This document shows, piece by piece, positions 11,046 through 23,709 of a stretch of DNA of 64,000 nucleotides (within the stretch, counting starts at the first letter, position 1; each line of letters starts with the position of its first letter). Made by a program: the position numbers and the translations under genes. Below the pieces are notes generated by a model that saw only the letters and a program-made list of their open reading frames with translations, ran no database searches and had not been told where the DNA came from. The DNA is taken from NCBI GenBank assembly GCA_037127315.1, contig JBBBDQ010001918.1, positions 2,181,001 to 2,245,000 on the forward strand, given 5' to 3'. The DNA is from Ascarosepion bandense (Eukaryota > Mollusca > Cephalopoda > Sepiida > Sepiidae).

Positions 11046-11180
11046 GATTTATATTTGAATTTCGAAACATTTACTTGATTCGGTGTGATACTATCACTCG
11101 TTTATCTTTGAACCTGTAAGAATTTATTTTGCACGGGATATTAATTCAATTTGTAAGCATTTACTTTGTTAGAGTTAGTA

Positions 11181-11590
11181 AATCTTCATGTGCCGTGTCT
11201 CTTCAGGGAGTTGGCAATCATGGCTCGCCATAATTTCCTATCATTCCAAGCTCTTAGTAAAGTTTGTATTTTTGTTATTTTTCCTACAACTTATTCCGCC
11301 ATCCATTTGCCCAATCTAAATAGATCATGCGTTACTTTCTTCTGTTCCTCTAGCCTTGAACCTGTCTTGTGGGTATTAAATTTTTCAACCCCTCTTTCCT
11401 CATCACGTGCCCTAGAAGTTTAAACTATGTCTTGCTGATGTTAAGTATAAGTTTCTTTTTGTTTCCATTTTTTCTAAAACCTCGTTGTTGCTCACATGTT
11501 CAATCTATGGTATCCTCATTATCCTTCTGTAGAATCACATTCCTGTTGCTTTGAGTCTTTTCTTCAGGTTGTTGTCTAGCATTCATTGTG
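11181..11590 (-). pseudogene. RTE-type LINE 3' end, tandem copy 1
   Basis: The minus strand reads as the C-terminal end of an RTE polyprotein. The GAGTTGGCAATCATGGC region corresponds to the MIAYVLKG end of the copy at 43916-44632. Blocks corresponding to RKRQLKFLGH and TKRKLMLSIR are also visible. Frameshifts break the frame. It is the first of three same-orientation copies spaced about 410-430 bp apart. Confidence 0.6.
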
Positions 11591-12018
11591 ATATCTTCCT
11601 TTTCTTCTTCTATGTGCTGTGTTCCTTCAGGACGTAGGCGATCATGGCCTCCCACATATCCCTTTCCTTTGTAGCTCTTAACACCCTTTCTCTTGCAACC
11701 CTACTAAAATCTGCTGTGACATCCATTTGCTCAAGCCTATAAAGTATGCCATGCGTTGTTTTCCCCTGTCTCTCTTTTCCTCTGTCCTGTGAGAATTAGA
11801 TTCTCCAAACCCTCCTTCCTCATTATGTATCCCAGAAAACTCAGCTGTCTTTTCCTGATGTTAAGTATCAGTTTCCTTTTCGTTTCCATCCTCTCCAAAG
11901 CCTCGCCATTGCTTACATGTACAGTCCATGGTATCCTCATTATCCTTCTGTAGAATCACATTTCTATTGCTTCGAATCTTTTCTTCATCTGATTGTCCAG
12001 CATTCATTGTCACATCTT
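11591..12018 (-). pseudogene. RTE-type LINE 3' end, tandem copy 2
   Basis: The minus-strand peptide in 11737-11940 contains TVHVSNGEALERMETKRKL and RKRQLSFLGYIM, closely matching the intact segment at 44300-44460. The plus-strand CTTCTTCTATGTGC at about 11603 is the complement of the element's 3' tail (GCACATAGAAGAAG), so this copy has a true 3' end. The region upstream of WT.H.SN is replaced by copy 3. Confidence 0.65.
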
Positions 12019-12588
12019 CTTCTTCTGCTATGTGACGTGTTTCTTCAGGACGTAGGCGATCATGGCCTTCCACATCTCCCTCTCCCTTGTAGCTCTTTAC
12101 AATCTTTCTCTTGTTGCCCTATTAAGCCCTTCTGTGTCATTCGTTTGCCTATTAAGTATGCCATGCTTTGCTTTCCTTGTCTCTCTTTCCCTCTATCAGT
12201 CCCGTAAGCATCAGATTCTCCAATCCCTCTTTTTTCACACAATATTCAAGAAACTTCAGCTGCCTTTTCTTGGTATTAAGTAACAGTTTGTTTTTCGTAT
12301 CACCAAAACCTCGTCTTTGCTCGCATGTTGTCTCCATGGTATTCTCAGCATCCTTCTGTAGAATCACATTTCAGTTGCTTCAAGTCTTTCCATTATTTTT
12401 GATGAGATTGTCCAGCATTTGCTACCAAACATCAAATAACAATCGAATTCTTTTCTGTATCGTAATATTCTGTTTTGCTTTTAGAATGCATCTTTTGTAA
12501 TGCCAATTCGCCTTCGGATCTCAGTGTCACACTTTCCGTCTTCTGTTAGAACGCTTCCCAAGTATTTAAAATTTTTGTACTTTTTTTT
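12019..12588 (-). pseudogene. RTE-type LINE 3' end, tandem copy 3 (longest)
   Basis: Carries the 3' tail complement (TTCTTCTGCTATGTG), then going 5' on the minus strand KKRQLKFLEY, LINTKK-like blocks, and at 12500-12585 a segment reading FKYLGSVLTEDGKCD with EIRRRIG. This is the same RT-distal region as the copy at 44025. Decayed by small indels. RTE elements encode an AP endonuclease and RT in one ORF; only the post-RT part is present. Confidence 0.7.
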
Positions 12589-12975
12589 ATAATCATATCG
12601 CCCTAAGAAAGGCAGTCTATTGACACTGGTGCGCAGAGGGTTACAAAGGAGGAAAGTTATGATAAAGAGTGACAGGTTGCAGGGCGTGTCAGGAAATGGA
12701 TAAGAGAAGGGTTAAGATACTGAGAGTGGAGTGGATGGAGAAAGAAGCACGAGAAAGAGGATGCAAGTTAGTAAGATAGAAGATGACTATTAACTTTACA
12801 CTTAAAATCCTGTAGATTGTAGCTGTCGGGGAAGCAAGTAAACGGAAGGGAATTTCACAGGCGGGAAGTGCGAGAAAAGAAGCTGAGGGAGTAGAATTTG
12901 CTTTTTAGATTTTATTGGTTTAAGAGTAAAAGGGTGGGACCTAACTGCTAATCGTGATTTTAGTATCCCCGACCT
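12589..12975 (-). repeat. Jockey/CR1-type LINE 3' end
   Basis: The plus strand begins with a T-rich run and AATCATATCGCCCTAAG, then GGTGCGCAGAGGGTTACA. This is the complement of the 3' UTR and poly(A) of the LINE at 47735-50797. Further in, GGGAATTTCACAGGCGGGAA and AAGTGCGAGAAAAGAAGC match the complement of the SRTSRLRNSLPYSCFP coding region. Truncated and non-coding. Confidence 0.6.
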
Positions 12976-13084
12976 ATTGTTGGCATCGTCGGCTCTTTCT
13001 ATTGATGACCATGCAACCAGTTTGCCTTGTCATATAGGACTGATATATCACACAATAGTTCAGTACTTTTTGTTTCGAACGGAA

Positions 13085-13170
13085 TTGTTTCTTTTTTTTA
13101 AAACTCTGCTTAGCTTTTGCAATGCATCTTTGATCATCCAAATGAGCCTTCTGATTTCAGTGTAGCACTT
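13085..13170 (-). pseudogene. Short RTE fragment
   Basis: The minus strand reads KCYTEIRRLIWMIKDALQKL, aligning with KCDTEIRRRIGMAKDAFQKM of the 43916-44632 copy. Nothing else of the element is present. Confidence 0.5.
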
Positions 13171-13203
13171 TCAAAACATATTTTTAAAACTTTTTAAAAA
13201 CAC

Positions 13204-13534
13204 TACTGGTGTCTGTATGTGCGTTGTGGTGCAGTGGATATCGGCTCGGAACGAGAAATCAGGGAGCCGAGTTCGAATTCCAGTCGAATTCCTTGCATTC
13301 ACTTACGCGCAAATACTCTTGGGAAAGGTATTAATCCGTCTTTTCCCTCCAGTTATGGGTAAAATAACAGAACAGATTGGGTTCTATAGCCTTGGCTGGC
13401 AACCAGTCTACCGCAGAAAGCCATGGCAACCTACTGCGGGATAATCTTCTGCCCAGTCAGTCATGTCTCTTTCGAGATATGATCGCCCAAGCGTGTATCA
13501 CGTATGGCACTCAACTGTCTGACTGGTGTCTGTA
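13204..13534 (+). mobile_element. Full-length tRNA-derived SINE with 13-bp target duplication
   Basis: The SINE body is 13217-13521, flanked by identical ACTGGTGTCTGTA at 13204-13216 and 13522-13534. The head contains a pol III A-box-like stretch (TGGTGCAGTGGATATCGG) and a B-box (GAGTTCGAATTCC) about 40 bp later. The central part includes GGCAACCAGTCTACCGCAGA and a short hairpin around CATGTCTCTTTCGAGATATG. Best-preserved copy in the window. tRNA-derived SINEs are established in octopus; I do not assign a named family. It resides near RTE debris and could have been mobilised by any LINE here. Confidence 0.9.
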
Positions 13535-13970
13535 AGCAATTATTTGAGAAGTTGTTCCTTTTTTGTGGAGGTGTCTTAGCACTTTGAGTTGAATGTAATG
13601 GGCGTATTCTAGACACCTCCAATATGGGAGTATAGCAAAAGATTGAGAGTAAAATAATACACGTGAAATCAGCTTTCTTTAAAGTCTTTTGTCAACCAAA
13701 ATAGCTGTGATATCCATTATCAGTGACGAGAAGAGGAATATAGTATGGTTTATTAATTTCCTTTTTTAAGGTCTGTGATTTCAAAATATTTAAAATTAGT
13801 TTTCATTCATTAATGTTTTTGCAAAAACGCTTTGGGATACACTCAAGACAATCATAAATTACCATTGTTTTTATTTTATTTATTTTTATTAGTACACCCA
13901 CCCCCTCAGCAAACTACCCATTAAAATATTTTTTAAAGTAGAACCTTATGAAGAGGCCCTAGAGTTATGG

Positions 13971-13974
<4 letters not shown>

Positions 13975-14043
<69 letters not shown>

Positions 14044-14288
14044 ATTTTGTATGCGAGAGTGGGATTGGAACAGTAAAAAGACCGAGCGTGACACAGAGGT
14101 TGATCTACGAGGTTGAAAGGGAGAGACAATGTTGGTGAGTGAGCGTGGAAGAAAAAGACGATGTTTTGAGTGTGCGTGAAAGAGAGAAAGAGAGAGAGAC
14201 AACGTTAATAAGTGTGCGTGAAAGGGAGAGACAACGTTTGTGAGCGTCCCTGAAAGTGAGTAACAATGTTGTGTGTGTGTGAGAGAGA

Positions 14289-14336
<48 letters not shown>

Positions 14337-14337
14337 C

Positions 14338-14382
<45 letters not shown>

Positions 14383-14775
14383 ACATTAGTGAGTGAGCAT
14401 AGCAAGGAGAGTCAATAATGGTGACTGTACGTTAAAGTGAGTGACAATGTTGGTTAATGAGTGTGAAAGAGTGAGGTAACGTTGATGGACGAGCGTGAAA
14501 GAGAGGAATAATGTTGGCGAGTGGAACTGAAAGAGAGAGAGAGAGAGAAGATAGAACGTTAATGAGTGAGCGTAAAAGTGAGTGACAATGTTGGTAAGTG
14601 TGAGTGAAAGAGAGAGACAATGTTGGTGAGTGAGTGAAAGAGAGAAACAATGTTTGTGAGCGAGCGTTAAGCATAAAATTAGTATGTGATTCTGAAAGGG
14701 AGAGATAGAGAGCGTGAGCTAGTGTTAAGAAAAAGAGAAATTTAGTGTTAAATACAAGAGAAAATACACACACAC
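13975..14775. repeat. (GT)n, (GA)n and GA-rich minisatellite
   Basis: (GT)n to about 14019, then (GA)n, then a diverged unit of roughly 40-50 bp built on GTGAGTGAGCGTGAAAGAGA and GACAATGTTG, with pure (GA)n runs at 14280-14325 and 14344-14380. Translations on the minus strand are S/L/T/H low-complexity strings and not proteins. 13535-13974 is AT-rich with nothing recognised. Confidence 0.8.
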
Positions 14776-15346
14776 ACAGATATATATATATATAGAATAA
14801 AAAGTGTGAGAAGCCGTGAACGTTTTCTTTAAAGTGTATATTTGTTGTTTTTGTTATACATGTTATGATATATTAAGTGTCCATAAATGGTTTCGAGACT
14901 AAAATTGACTCTCTTCAGGTGAATAAATTCGTGGCTTTACTTATCGAGTTCTTTTTGTTTCTGATGTCCAACTTGTTTTATAAATAAGTAAGTAGAAAAA
15001 AATAAGAAAATAAATAAAATCAGTAAAATAAAATAAAATAAATCAAATGTTGGCACGTTGAATGGTCTGTATTTTTTCACATCAACACGAGTCTAAATGG
15101 ATAAACAGATAAATAAATAAACAGATGAATGAATCAAGCGCTTACCCCAATTTGAAATGATTTTGGTCTGGGGTTACCCTTTTAGTATGTTAAAATTATC
15201 TTCTAGTCGCCTTTGCTTATCTATCATCCTTTTCATCGATCAGTTGGTTGTTCTTTATTTCTTTGACGGTGTTTGAATTTGGTGTGTATGTGTCTGTGTG
15301 TGTGCTAGTTGGAAACCCTTGTCTATTAGTGAGGTGGAGTTTCCTC

Positions 15347-15613
15347 TTATTTGTAATATTTTCGTAGTTCCCCTAGGCATATTTTACGGAGGGATTTGTC
15401 AGTTACTATCGTGCAGATTTCTCGTGCTAGGGAATAGGGGGTGGATTTTAAACAGCTTTTTGGATGGTGATTCTTGAAGTGGAGGTATTGTTGGGTGTCT
15501 GTGGGTTTGTGGTAAATGTCTGGGATGATGTGATTGTTTTCGTTTTTTATGAGTATGTCTAGGAACGGTAATTCTTTATAACTATATTCTAGCGTGATTT
15601 TGGTTTCCAACTA
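15347..15613 (-). pseudogene. Penelope-like element RT fragment
   Basis: The minus strand encodes about 87 codons with YKELPFLDILIKNENN, IYHKPTDTQQYLHF, HHPKSC and PYSLAREIC. This is the characteristic region after the YVDD motif of Penelope-like reverse transcriptases (PFLD...KPTDTQQYLHF...HP...R). No upstream RT palm or downstream GIY-YIG is attached. An A-rich tract (15620-15740) lies at its 5' side. 14880-15340 shows nothing else clear. Confidence 0.8.
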
Positions 15614-15819
15614 GCAGAAAAAAATACCATTAGAATCCCTCCGGAATAAAAAAACAAAAAAAAAACAAAACAAAAACAAAAAAACAAACAAAAAAAAACA
15701 AAAAAAAAAACAAAAACAACAACAACAAGAAAAACACGAAAAAGAAAACATTCTAGCATACGTTTCCACACACAACAAAAACAATCCAGAATTATTCACA
15801 AAGATCAAAATTCACATGG

Positions 15820-16440
15820 AATTACTCAACAATAATGAAACAGCAAGGCATATTGTTTGGCTATATCACCGGAAGTTCTAACACGAACATTTCAGTGTGT
15901 TTGGGTGTCAATCTGAGGACAGTGCAGACGATTCGGAAAGAGTTGGATGAGTTTAATGATGATTACGAAGGCACGACAGCTCGGAAAACTTACTCGATAA
16001 AAAAAGAACTTCCGAATTTATTGATGAAGTCTTCAAACTCAACACAGAGTACTACATCAAGTGCCTTGAGGAAATAGTGCTTTCCTGGGTCAAGAGGGTG
16101 GCTGTTCGAAGACACTATGTCTGGCAACAAGATTCTACACCATGACATCCAGACAGAAGAACCCAGTCATGGCCGTCAGATAATTTCTCCAACCTCATCA
16201 CCCCTTACATCTGGCCACCTAAGTGCTCAGACTGTAAGCCTCTTATTATTTGTGTGGCACGGTTGAGCGAGAGACCAACAAAACTCCTTGTAACACCAAA
16301 GATAAAATGAAGGCAACGATTACGGCAGAATTCACCAACTTAAAGAAAGAGACCGCTCAGAAGAATAGCCGAAAATTCTGAAGTCGTCTGAAGGCTGTGG
16401 TCGAAGCCATTGGCGATTTAATTGAATGAATCTACTCTTT
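15820..16440 (+). pseudogene. mariner-type transposase, internally deleted
   Basis: From the ATG at 15835 about 60 codons form the N-terminal helix-turn-helix region (NTNISVCLGVNLRTVQTIRK, then NDDYEGTTARKTY). The frame then crosses a large deletion. In another frame the C-terminal catalytic part appears: EYYIKCLEEIVLSWVKR, YVWQQDSTP with the second catalytic Asp, a stop where Cys-His is expected, then SDNFSNLITPYIWPP and SDCKPL with the third acidic residue. The first catalytic Asp lies in the deleted part. Several nonsense changes follow. A dead element; TIRs were not confirmed. Confidence 0.8.
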
Positions 16441-16619
16441 AGTATTTCAACATATTTTTGTGTAATTTTGGTGAATAAATCTGTTAAAATGAGATCTCAA
16501 TTTTTGTGCAATTTAGACGACAATTTAACCATCGCACATTGTATATATTAACAAACCAATCAACGTAAGACCACTACTAGTGGGTAACATCAAAATACTC
16601 TACAGCTCCCAATGCAAGT

Positions 16620-17118
16620 CAGTCAGTCAGTTAAGTGCCATACGTGAAACACGCTTGGGCGATCATGTCTCTTTCGAGACATGACTGACTGGGCAGAAAA
16701 TTATCTCGCAGTAGGCTGCCATTACTTTCTGCGGTAGACTGGTTGCCAGCCAAGGCTATAGAACCCAATCTGTCCTGTTATTTGACTCCTAGTTAGAGAT
16801 GGGGGAGATATGTATTATGTTATTAAGTAGTAATTAGCGGGGGATCAGTTTATTACTTCATAACAATAGAAAACCGATCCCCCACTTTATGCCCAGTACA
16901 AGCTTTAATCATGTTTTCAACTATTATATTCAGTCAGTCAGTCAGTTAAGTGCCATACGTGAAACACGCTTGGACGATCATGTCTCGAAAGAGACATGAC
17001 TGACTGGGCAGAAGATAATCCCGCAGTAGGCTGCCATTACTTTCTGCGGTAGATTAGTTGCCAGCCAAGGCTATAGAACCCAATCTGAATGCAATGAATT
17101 CAACTAGGAATTTAAACT
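16620..17118 (-). repeat. SINE-spacer-SINE composite, copy 2
   Basis: SINE 3' part (about 16624-16800), hairpin spacer with GGGGGATCAGTTTATTACTT and CCGATCCCCCAC (about 16801-16929), then a second SINE interrupted after CCCAATCTG, where about 60 bp of the body are deleted, ending TTTAAACTCGG. Confidence 0.75.
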
Positions 17119-17424
17119 CGGAAGGAAAGACTCAAAACCTAGAAGTTATTATGCAAAATAATCAGTCCGCATTAAATGAAACATCATTCGTTAGAGTAGA
17201 CGGTCTCGTGAACGGCATATATTATAATCTATATCGGCATATATATTAATATTAAAGGAATAAAATGGAATAAATTAATCACATTTTTTGCGTGGTCTCG
17301 TTCTCATTAGCTGTTGAACATGTCGTCACACAAAAGCATTTCAAACTTGAAACTTCCCAAAGATTACTACGATGCGGGCAATTTTTCTAATAATGCTTCT
17401 ATTTTGTCTAATGGTATAACAGTA

Positions 17425-18040
17425 TCAGTCAGCTAAGTGCGATACGTGATACACGCTTGGGTGATCATGTCTCGAAAGAAACATGACTGACTGGGCAGAA
17501 GATTATCCCGCAGTAGGTTGCCATTGCTTTCTACGGTAAACTGGTTGCCGACCAAGGCTATAGAATCAAATCTGTCCTGTTATTTGACTCATAGCTAAAG
17601 AGAGAAGATATGTATTATATTGTTAAGTAGTAATTATAGGGGGATCAGTTTATTACTTCACAACAATAGAAAACCGATCCCCCACTTTATGTCCAGTAAA
17701 AGCCTTAATCATGTTTCTAACTATTATATTCAGTCAGTCAGTTAAGTGCCATTCGTGATACACGCTTTGACGATCATGTCTCGAAAGAGACATGACTGAC
17801 TGGGCAGAAGATCATCCCGCAGTAGGTTACCATTGCTTTCTGCGTTAGACTGGTTGCCGACCAAGGCTATAGAACCCAATCTGTCCTATTATTTAACCTT
17901 TAACTGGAGGGAAGAAACGGATTAATATCTTTCCCAAGGGTATTTGTGCATAAGTGAATGCAAAGAATTCAACTGGAATTCGAACTCGGCACCCCGATTT
18001 GTCGTTCCGAGTCTGTATCCGCTGCACCACAACGCACATC
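17425..18040 (-). repeat. SINE-spacer-SINE composite, copy 3
   Basis: Same three-part order: SINE 3' part (about 17425-17605), hairpin spacer (about 17606-17730), then a complete minus-strand SINE to ATCCGCTGCACCACAACGCA at 18014-18033. This copy keeps the tRNA-like head in the second SINE. 18041-18536 follows with AT-rich DNA in which I see no gene. Confidence 0.8.
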
Positions 18041-18536
18041 CCGTAACAGTATACAATATTATTGCTGTTAGTCTGACTTTTGAATTTCTCTCGTCGGCCG
18101 ATTACACCGAAATCGCATTCTTTTGTGCAGCCTCGTTCCCAGTAACCATTACTCATGACGTCACATTAGACTATTTCAAACTTCCATCTTCCCCCAAAAT
18201 AGCAGGATGGAGACAAAAGAATTCTGACTATCACATAGACACCACATTGGTTCTTGGTAATGACCGCGTAAGTCGAACGTTCTTGAGCAAAGCAATGACA
18301 AATTATAAACTTAGGACAATTTATCTACAACTTCTAACTCAGCAACTTATGTAAAATTGGAAAAATATCATTGAAATATTAAACAGAAAGGCCATGTCGG
18401 CTATTTTTAATAAAGCATATTAGGATGAATACTTGCTTCTAAAATATACCTTATTCATATATTACACTCTCACACCCTGATTGAGCACTCTGGAAGAATG
18501 GTAGACTTTGAAAACCAGTAGCTACTCTAGCATCTA

Positions 18537-18737
18537 CGCATGGTTCATTCAGCAATGAATTAGAACACTCTCAGCTATTGGGTGTGTATAACGATAATAT
18601 ACATGCCAAAAAGTCTTCCTCCTTCTACCGAGCTCCCAATTCGGTCGGGTTTCAATCCTGGGTAAAAGGTAATCGGCTGTCTAACCGTACTGATGAGCTG
18701 TGATACGGCGAAACAAATCTGTCTGCGGATGACTATG

Positions 18738-18760
<23 letters not shown>
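18537..18760 (+). mobile_element. Hammerhead-bearing small element (family HH-A), copy 1
   Basis: Shares its whole length with 34970-35191: a 5' segment (GAATTAGAACACTCT, GCTATTGGGTGTGTATAACG, AAAAGTCTTCCTCC), a tRNA-like remnant (CTACCGAGC then TTCGGTCGGGTTTCAATCC; the A-box segment seen in the other copy is deleted), a hammerhead ribozyme and a terminal TA/GT microsatellite. No protein is encoded. It resembles non-autonomous retroelements with hammerheads (retrozymes, PLE-derived elements); the autonomous partner is inferred, not seen. Confidence 0.75.
18682..18731 (+). ncRNA. Canonical hammerhead ribozyme
   Basis: All core residues are present. CUGAUGA is at 18690-18696. Stem II is GCUGU/ACGGC (18697-18701 with 18705-18709) around a GAU loop. 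GAAA is at 18710-18713. Stem III is ACA/UGU closed by AAUC (18713-18722). The cleavage triplet GUC ends at 18723. Stem I pairs 18682-18689 (UAACCGUA) with 18724-18731 (UGCGGAUG), with one A-A mismatch and two G-U pairs. Stem I is open-ended, i.e. type I topology. Self-cleavage is expected after 18723 but is inferred from structure only. Confidence 0.85.
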
Positions 18761-18770
<10 letters not shown>

Positions 18771-18819
18771 ATTTAAATATTCTCAGATATAATCTGAGGA
18801 AAGGAACAGTATGGTTAAA

Positions 18820-19151
18820 GAAGAGACAAGTCAGCCAGTTAAGTGCCATACGTAATACACGCTTGGGCGATCATGTCTCGAAAGAGACATGACTGACTGG
18901 GCAGATGATTATCCCGCAGTAGTTTGCCATTGCTTTCTGCGGTAGACTGGTTGCCGACCAAGGCTAAAGAACCCAATCTGTCCTGCTATTTAACCCATAA
19001 CTGGAAGGAAGAGACGGATTAATACCTTTCCCAAGGGTATTTGCGCGTAAGTGTAATACAATGGATTCAGCTGGAATTCGAACTCGGCTCCCCGGTTTCT
19101 CGGTCCGCGCCGACATCCACTGTACCACAACGCACATCCTGAAGAGACAAG
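18820..19151 (-). mobile_element. Full-length SINE with 11-bp target duplication
   Basis: Minus-strand SINE 18831-19140 flanked by identical GAAGAGACAAG at 18820-18830 and 19141-19151. It carries the full head complement (GACATCCACTGTACCACAACG), B-box complement, body and 3' end. The insertion lies about 100 bp past the HH-A element. Confidence 0.88.
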
Positions 19152-19159
19152 AGGTAATC

Positions 19160-19620
19160 TATATTTTGTTTCACCCTACGCGTTTCGTCCACTGTCGGAA
19201 TTTATCAAGGCAAAACACGTAAATAATTTTATTTTAAATAAAGTATCTATAAAGAAAAAGCTGTTGAAAAAATAACGCTCATAAATATTCATAAGGTTTA
19301 CTGAAAATACTAAACATTTAAAAAGCATGTCATATTTCATACTTGAAGAGAATTTTTTAATGTGAAGTATGTTGTTATGTTATAGGATGTTGAAATAATG
19401 GAAACAGACCGTTTTCTTTTGATTTTTAATATTCTTTGTATATATTGGCCTGAAAATGTATTGGTTCTATTAGGAATGGTGACATTGGGAAAGGAATCGG
19501 GACGTAGATTAATATTTTGGTAATATTTGATGGCGGCACTCTTGAAAATTTTCCTTCTGAGTAAATTTTTTTTTCTTTTGATGAGTATGGGATTTTTAGG
19601 TCGAAATTGTGACAAAATCT
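19160..19620 (-). other. Possible PLE terminal region with an unrecognised ORF remnant
   Basis: The minus strand contains TTGATAAATTCCGACAGTGG followed by ACGAAACGCG, the type of CGAAACG motif found near PLE ends. Further along is a 92-codon frame (19337-19615) rich in K/R/N/I (KNPILIKRKKNLLRR, KYYQNINLRPDSFP). I do not recognise the protein. The neighbouring AT-rich DNA to 19940 is blank. Confidence 0.3.
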
Positions 19621-19948
19621 TTCTGCGTATAATCAGTGCATTTGTTAAATTGTTATTTATGAAATTTTATTTGTGTCCCTAGATATATTAAAAAAAAAAT
19701 ACTTGTTATTTTTTGTTGTTGTTTAAGTGGTTATTTTAGTTTTTAAAATTAATTATTGCAAGTTTTTCCTATAAGCAATGTCAATGTTATTTGTTAGGCT
19801 AGTTTTCTATAATATGTTATTGGTTAAGCATTTGTTGTTAAGTGGGCAACTTTCTTTATTTCAGCAGTTACATGTTATTGTTGTCATTGTTATTGGTTTT
19901 GTTACGTATTTTTAATGTTTAGTTATTAATTTCTCCACGTTATCCATG

Positions 19949-19949
<1 letters not shown>

Positions 19950-20013
<64 letters not shown>
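19950..20013. repeat. (CA)n-(TA)n microsatellite
   Basis: About 25 CA units followed by a short TA run, abutting the LINE remnant at 20030. Confidence 0.9.
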
Positions 20014-20015
<2 letters not shown>

Positions 20016-20029
20016 AATCGAGTTCACTT

Positions 20030-20450
20030 TATAGAAAGCAGTAAAGCCGCGAAGTTACAAGAGGTCACTAGGTGTAGAAGAATTAGAAACAGAAACATTA
20101 ATGAGCTAAAATTAAAAAAAAGAGTAATCAGGAGGAAGTAGATCGTGATTGTCATTGGAATAACATTTTTGAAGATTAAAATTGGCTGTAAATTATGGAG
20201 CCGTAAGGGAGTTCCACAAGTAAGAAGTGCGAGAAAAGAAACGGTTTGAATAGAATTTACGGTTACATGTACCCACCTCAACTGTAAATAAATGAGATCT
20301 CGACGCCAATTTAATACTGGGTGCTTAAATTCATAAATGTCTAAGTACCATAGTAAAGAGGTCATCCGAATATTTGCCATGAATGTATTTATAAAAACGT
20401 CACAGGGTTGTAGCTTTACGGGGGTAGGAAAGTGACTGAAGACGAGACAC
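20030..20450 (-). repeat. Jockey/CR1-type LINE 3' fragment
   Basis: On the plus strand GGGAGTTCCACAAG, AAGTGCGAGAAAAGAAAC and GGTCCTGATG-type blocks are complements of the SRTSRLRNSLP coding end and nearby sequence of the LINE at 47735-50584. The CTTAAATTCATAAATG, TACCATAG and TTTGCCATGAATG run matches 2221-2450. Frame destroyed. Confidence 0.55.
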
Positions 20451-20929
20451 CACATCAGGACCAAATGTCTACCTCTGATATATATTTGTACATGGTATAA
20501 GAAATGTAATTTTCCTTCGTTTATTTATCTATGTTAGTCAGATTCATCCTTATACTACTGTGGTAGAGTAGCTGACACCCATGCATCACTCTAAATGGCC
20601 TATGGCTGAAATGGTCTGCTTAAGTAAAGAATAGTAGCATTTGAGGCGTAATATTAGAATGTCATTTGTGTAATATTCGGACTGATTACTTCGGCGATAC
20701 AAAAACTACTTTATTATGCTATAAGAAATGTAATTTTTCTTCGTTTATAAACGTAAGCTAACCAGATGCCTCCTAATACTTCTTCCCTGTTAATGCACAA
20801 TTCTATTTTGTCACGAGTTCCATTACACATTAAAACCGTAGAGATACTAAATGTACTTCCATCTTAGCAGGAGAAAGGTATCAGGCCAATCAGATCCCTA
20901 TGATTATTTTGAATTCAGAGTTTTACCCT

Positions 20930-21945
20930 TGTTCGACTGATTGCCACTTCGAAGTAAAAATAATTTTTTTATTAATTAAATGCAGAACTCATTGGGGAAT
21001 GTAAATCATGTATTATTATTTTTTCCAACTATTTAGCTCCATTTACCGAAAATCTACTCCAAATAGTAAAATAAAATAATGCATTAAAACTATGATATTA
21101 TTCAATTACATAAATTTTTCATTGCTTTAATAACATAAATTAAAGACATTATAATTTGAAAAAAAATCGATTAATAATATAACTTTAACAGAAATGTTTT
21201 AAATTTTTTTAAATTATTATAATTTATAATGTTTCAAAAATATTTTTAAATTTTTTCAAAAATTTTTAAACGTTAGGTTGGTAAAATATTAAGTAAAGCC
21301 TATATTTACTAATGGAAAATCGATAAGTTTAATACAAATCAACTAACCATCGTATTTTTAAAATAATTTTAAATTTTTTTGTGTATATGAAGTTTTTTTG
21401 TATGGTACTTTCTATGTGTCATGTGTTTCGGGTTTCTTTCCCTTACAGGAAAAAGATTTATATAAGAATGTCATTTGTCGAGATTTTGAATTTTCACATT
21501 TCAAATACGGGGGAAGGTCAGAAAGTTCAACTTTGTATTTAAGAAGTAGTTTTATTCGAGATTTCATGCTATAAATAAGTAATATTTGTGTAAATCAAAT
21601 TAATTTAACAGTAAATTTGCTAATTTTCCAAAAATAATGTGTCACAGACGTATATTTTAGTTTTGCAAGATTTTTAAACCTGAGAACAAACTTTTGTTTA
21701 CAAATGTGTCGATTTCTCAAAAAGGGTAAAAAAATTGAAAGAATAAAAAAAATTGAAAATTTTTAGATTCGAATCAATATAATTTCTGTTTGAAACACAC
21801 CAGAGTATTTTACTCACTGGAAATAGTAAATTGAAACATTTAGCTTACATTTAAAACGAAAATAAAAAAGTTTCAAGCAAACTTTATTTTTAAAAATTCA
21901 GTTTTAAAGTAAGTTATCGAAAATGAGTGGAGATACCTACATAAG
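20930..21945. repeat. AT-rich dispersed repeat family C, copy 2
   Basis: Ordered blocks shared with 7570-10070 and 45330-46505: CAGAACTCATTGGGGAATGT, TTGCTTTAATAACATAAATT, ACGTTAGGTTGGTAAAATAT, AAGTTTAATACAAATCA, GAGTATTTTACTCACTGGAA, and the end block TTATCGAAAATGAGTGGAGA. No ORF. 20451-20929 is unassigned AT-rich DNA. Confidence 0.55.
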
Positions 21946-21954
21946 AATATATTG

Positions 21955-23700
<1,746 letters not shown>

Positions 23701-23709
23701 TAGCAGAGA

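Noticed and set aside
15640..15770. A-rich stretch as a LINE poly(A) tail
   Set aside because: CAAAAAAC-type interruptions and no upstream LINE in the right orientation; it looks like simple A-rich DNA beside the PLE fragment.
17944..18354. 136-codon plus-strand frame
   Set aside because: The first third is SINE sequence and the rest has no recognisable domain; other SINE copies give unrelated continuations.
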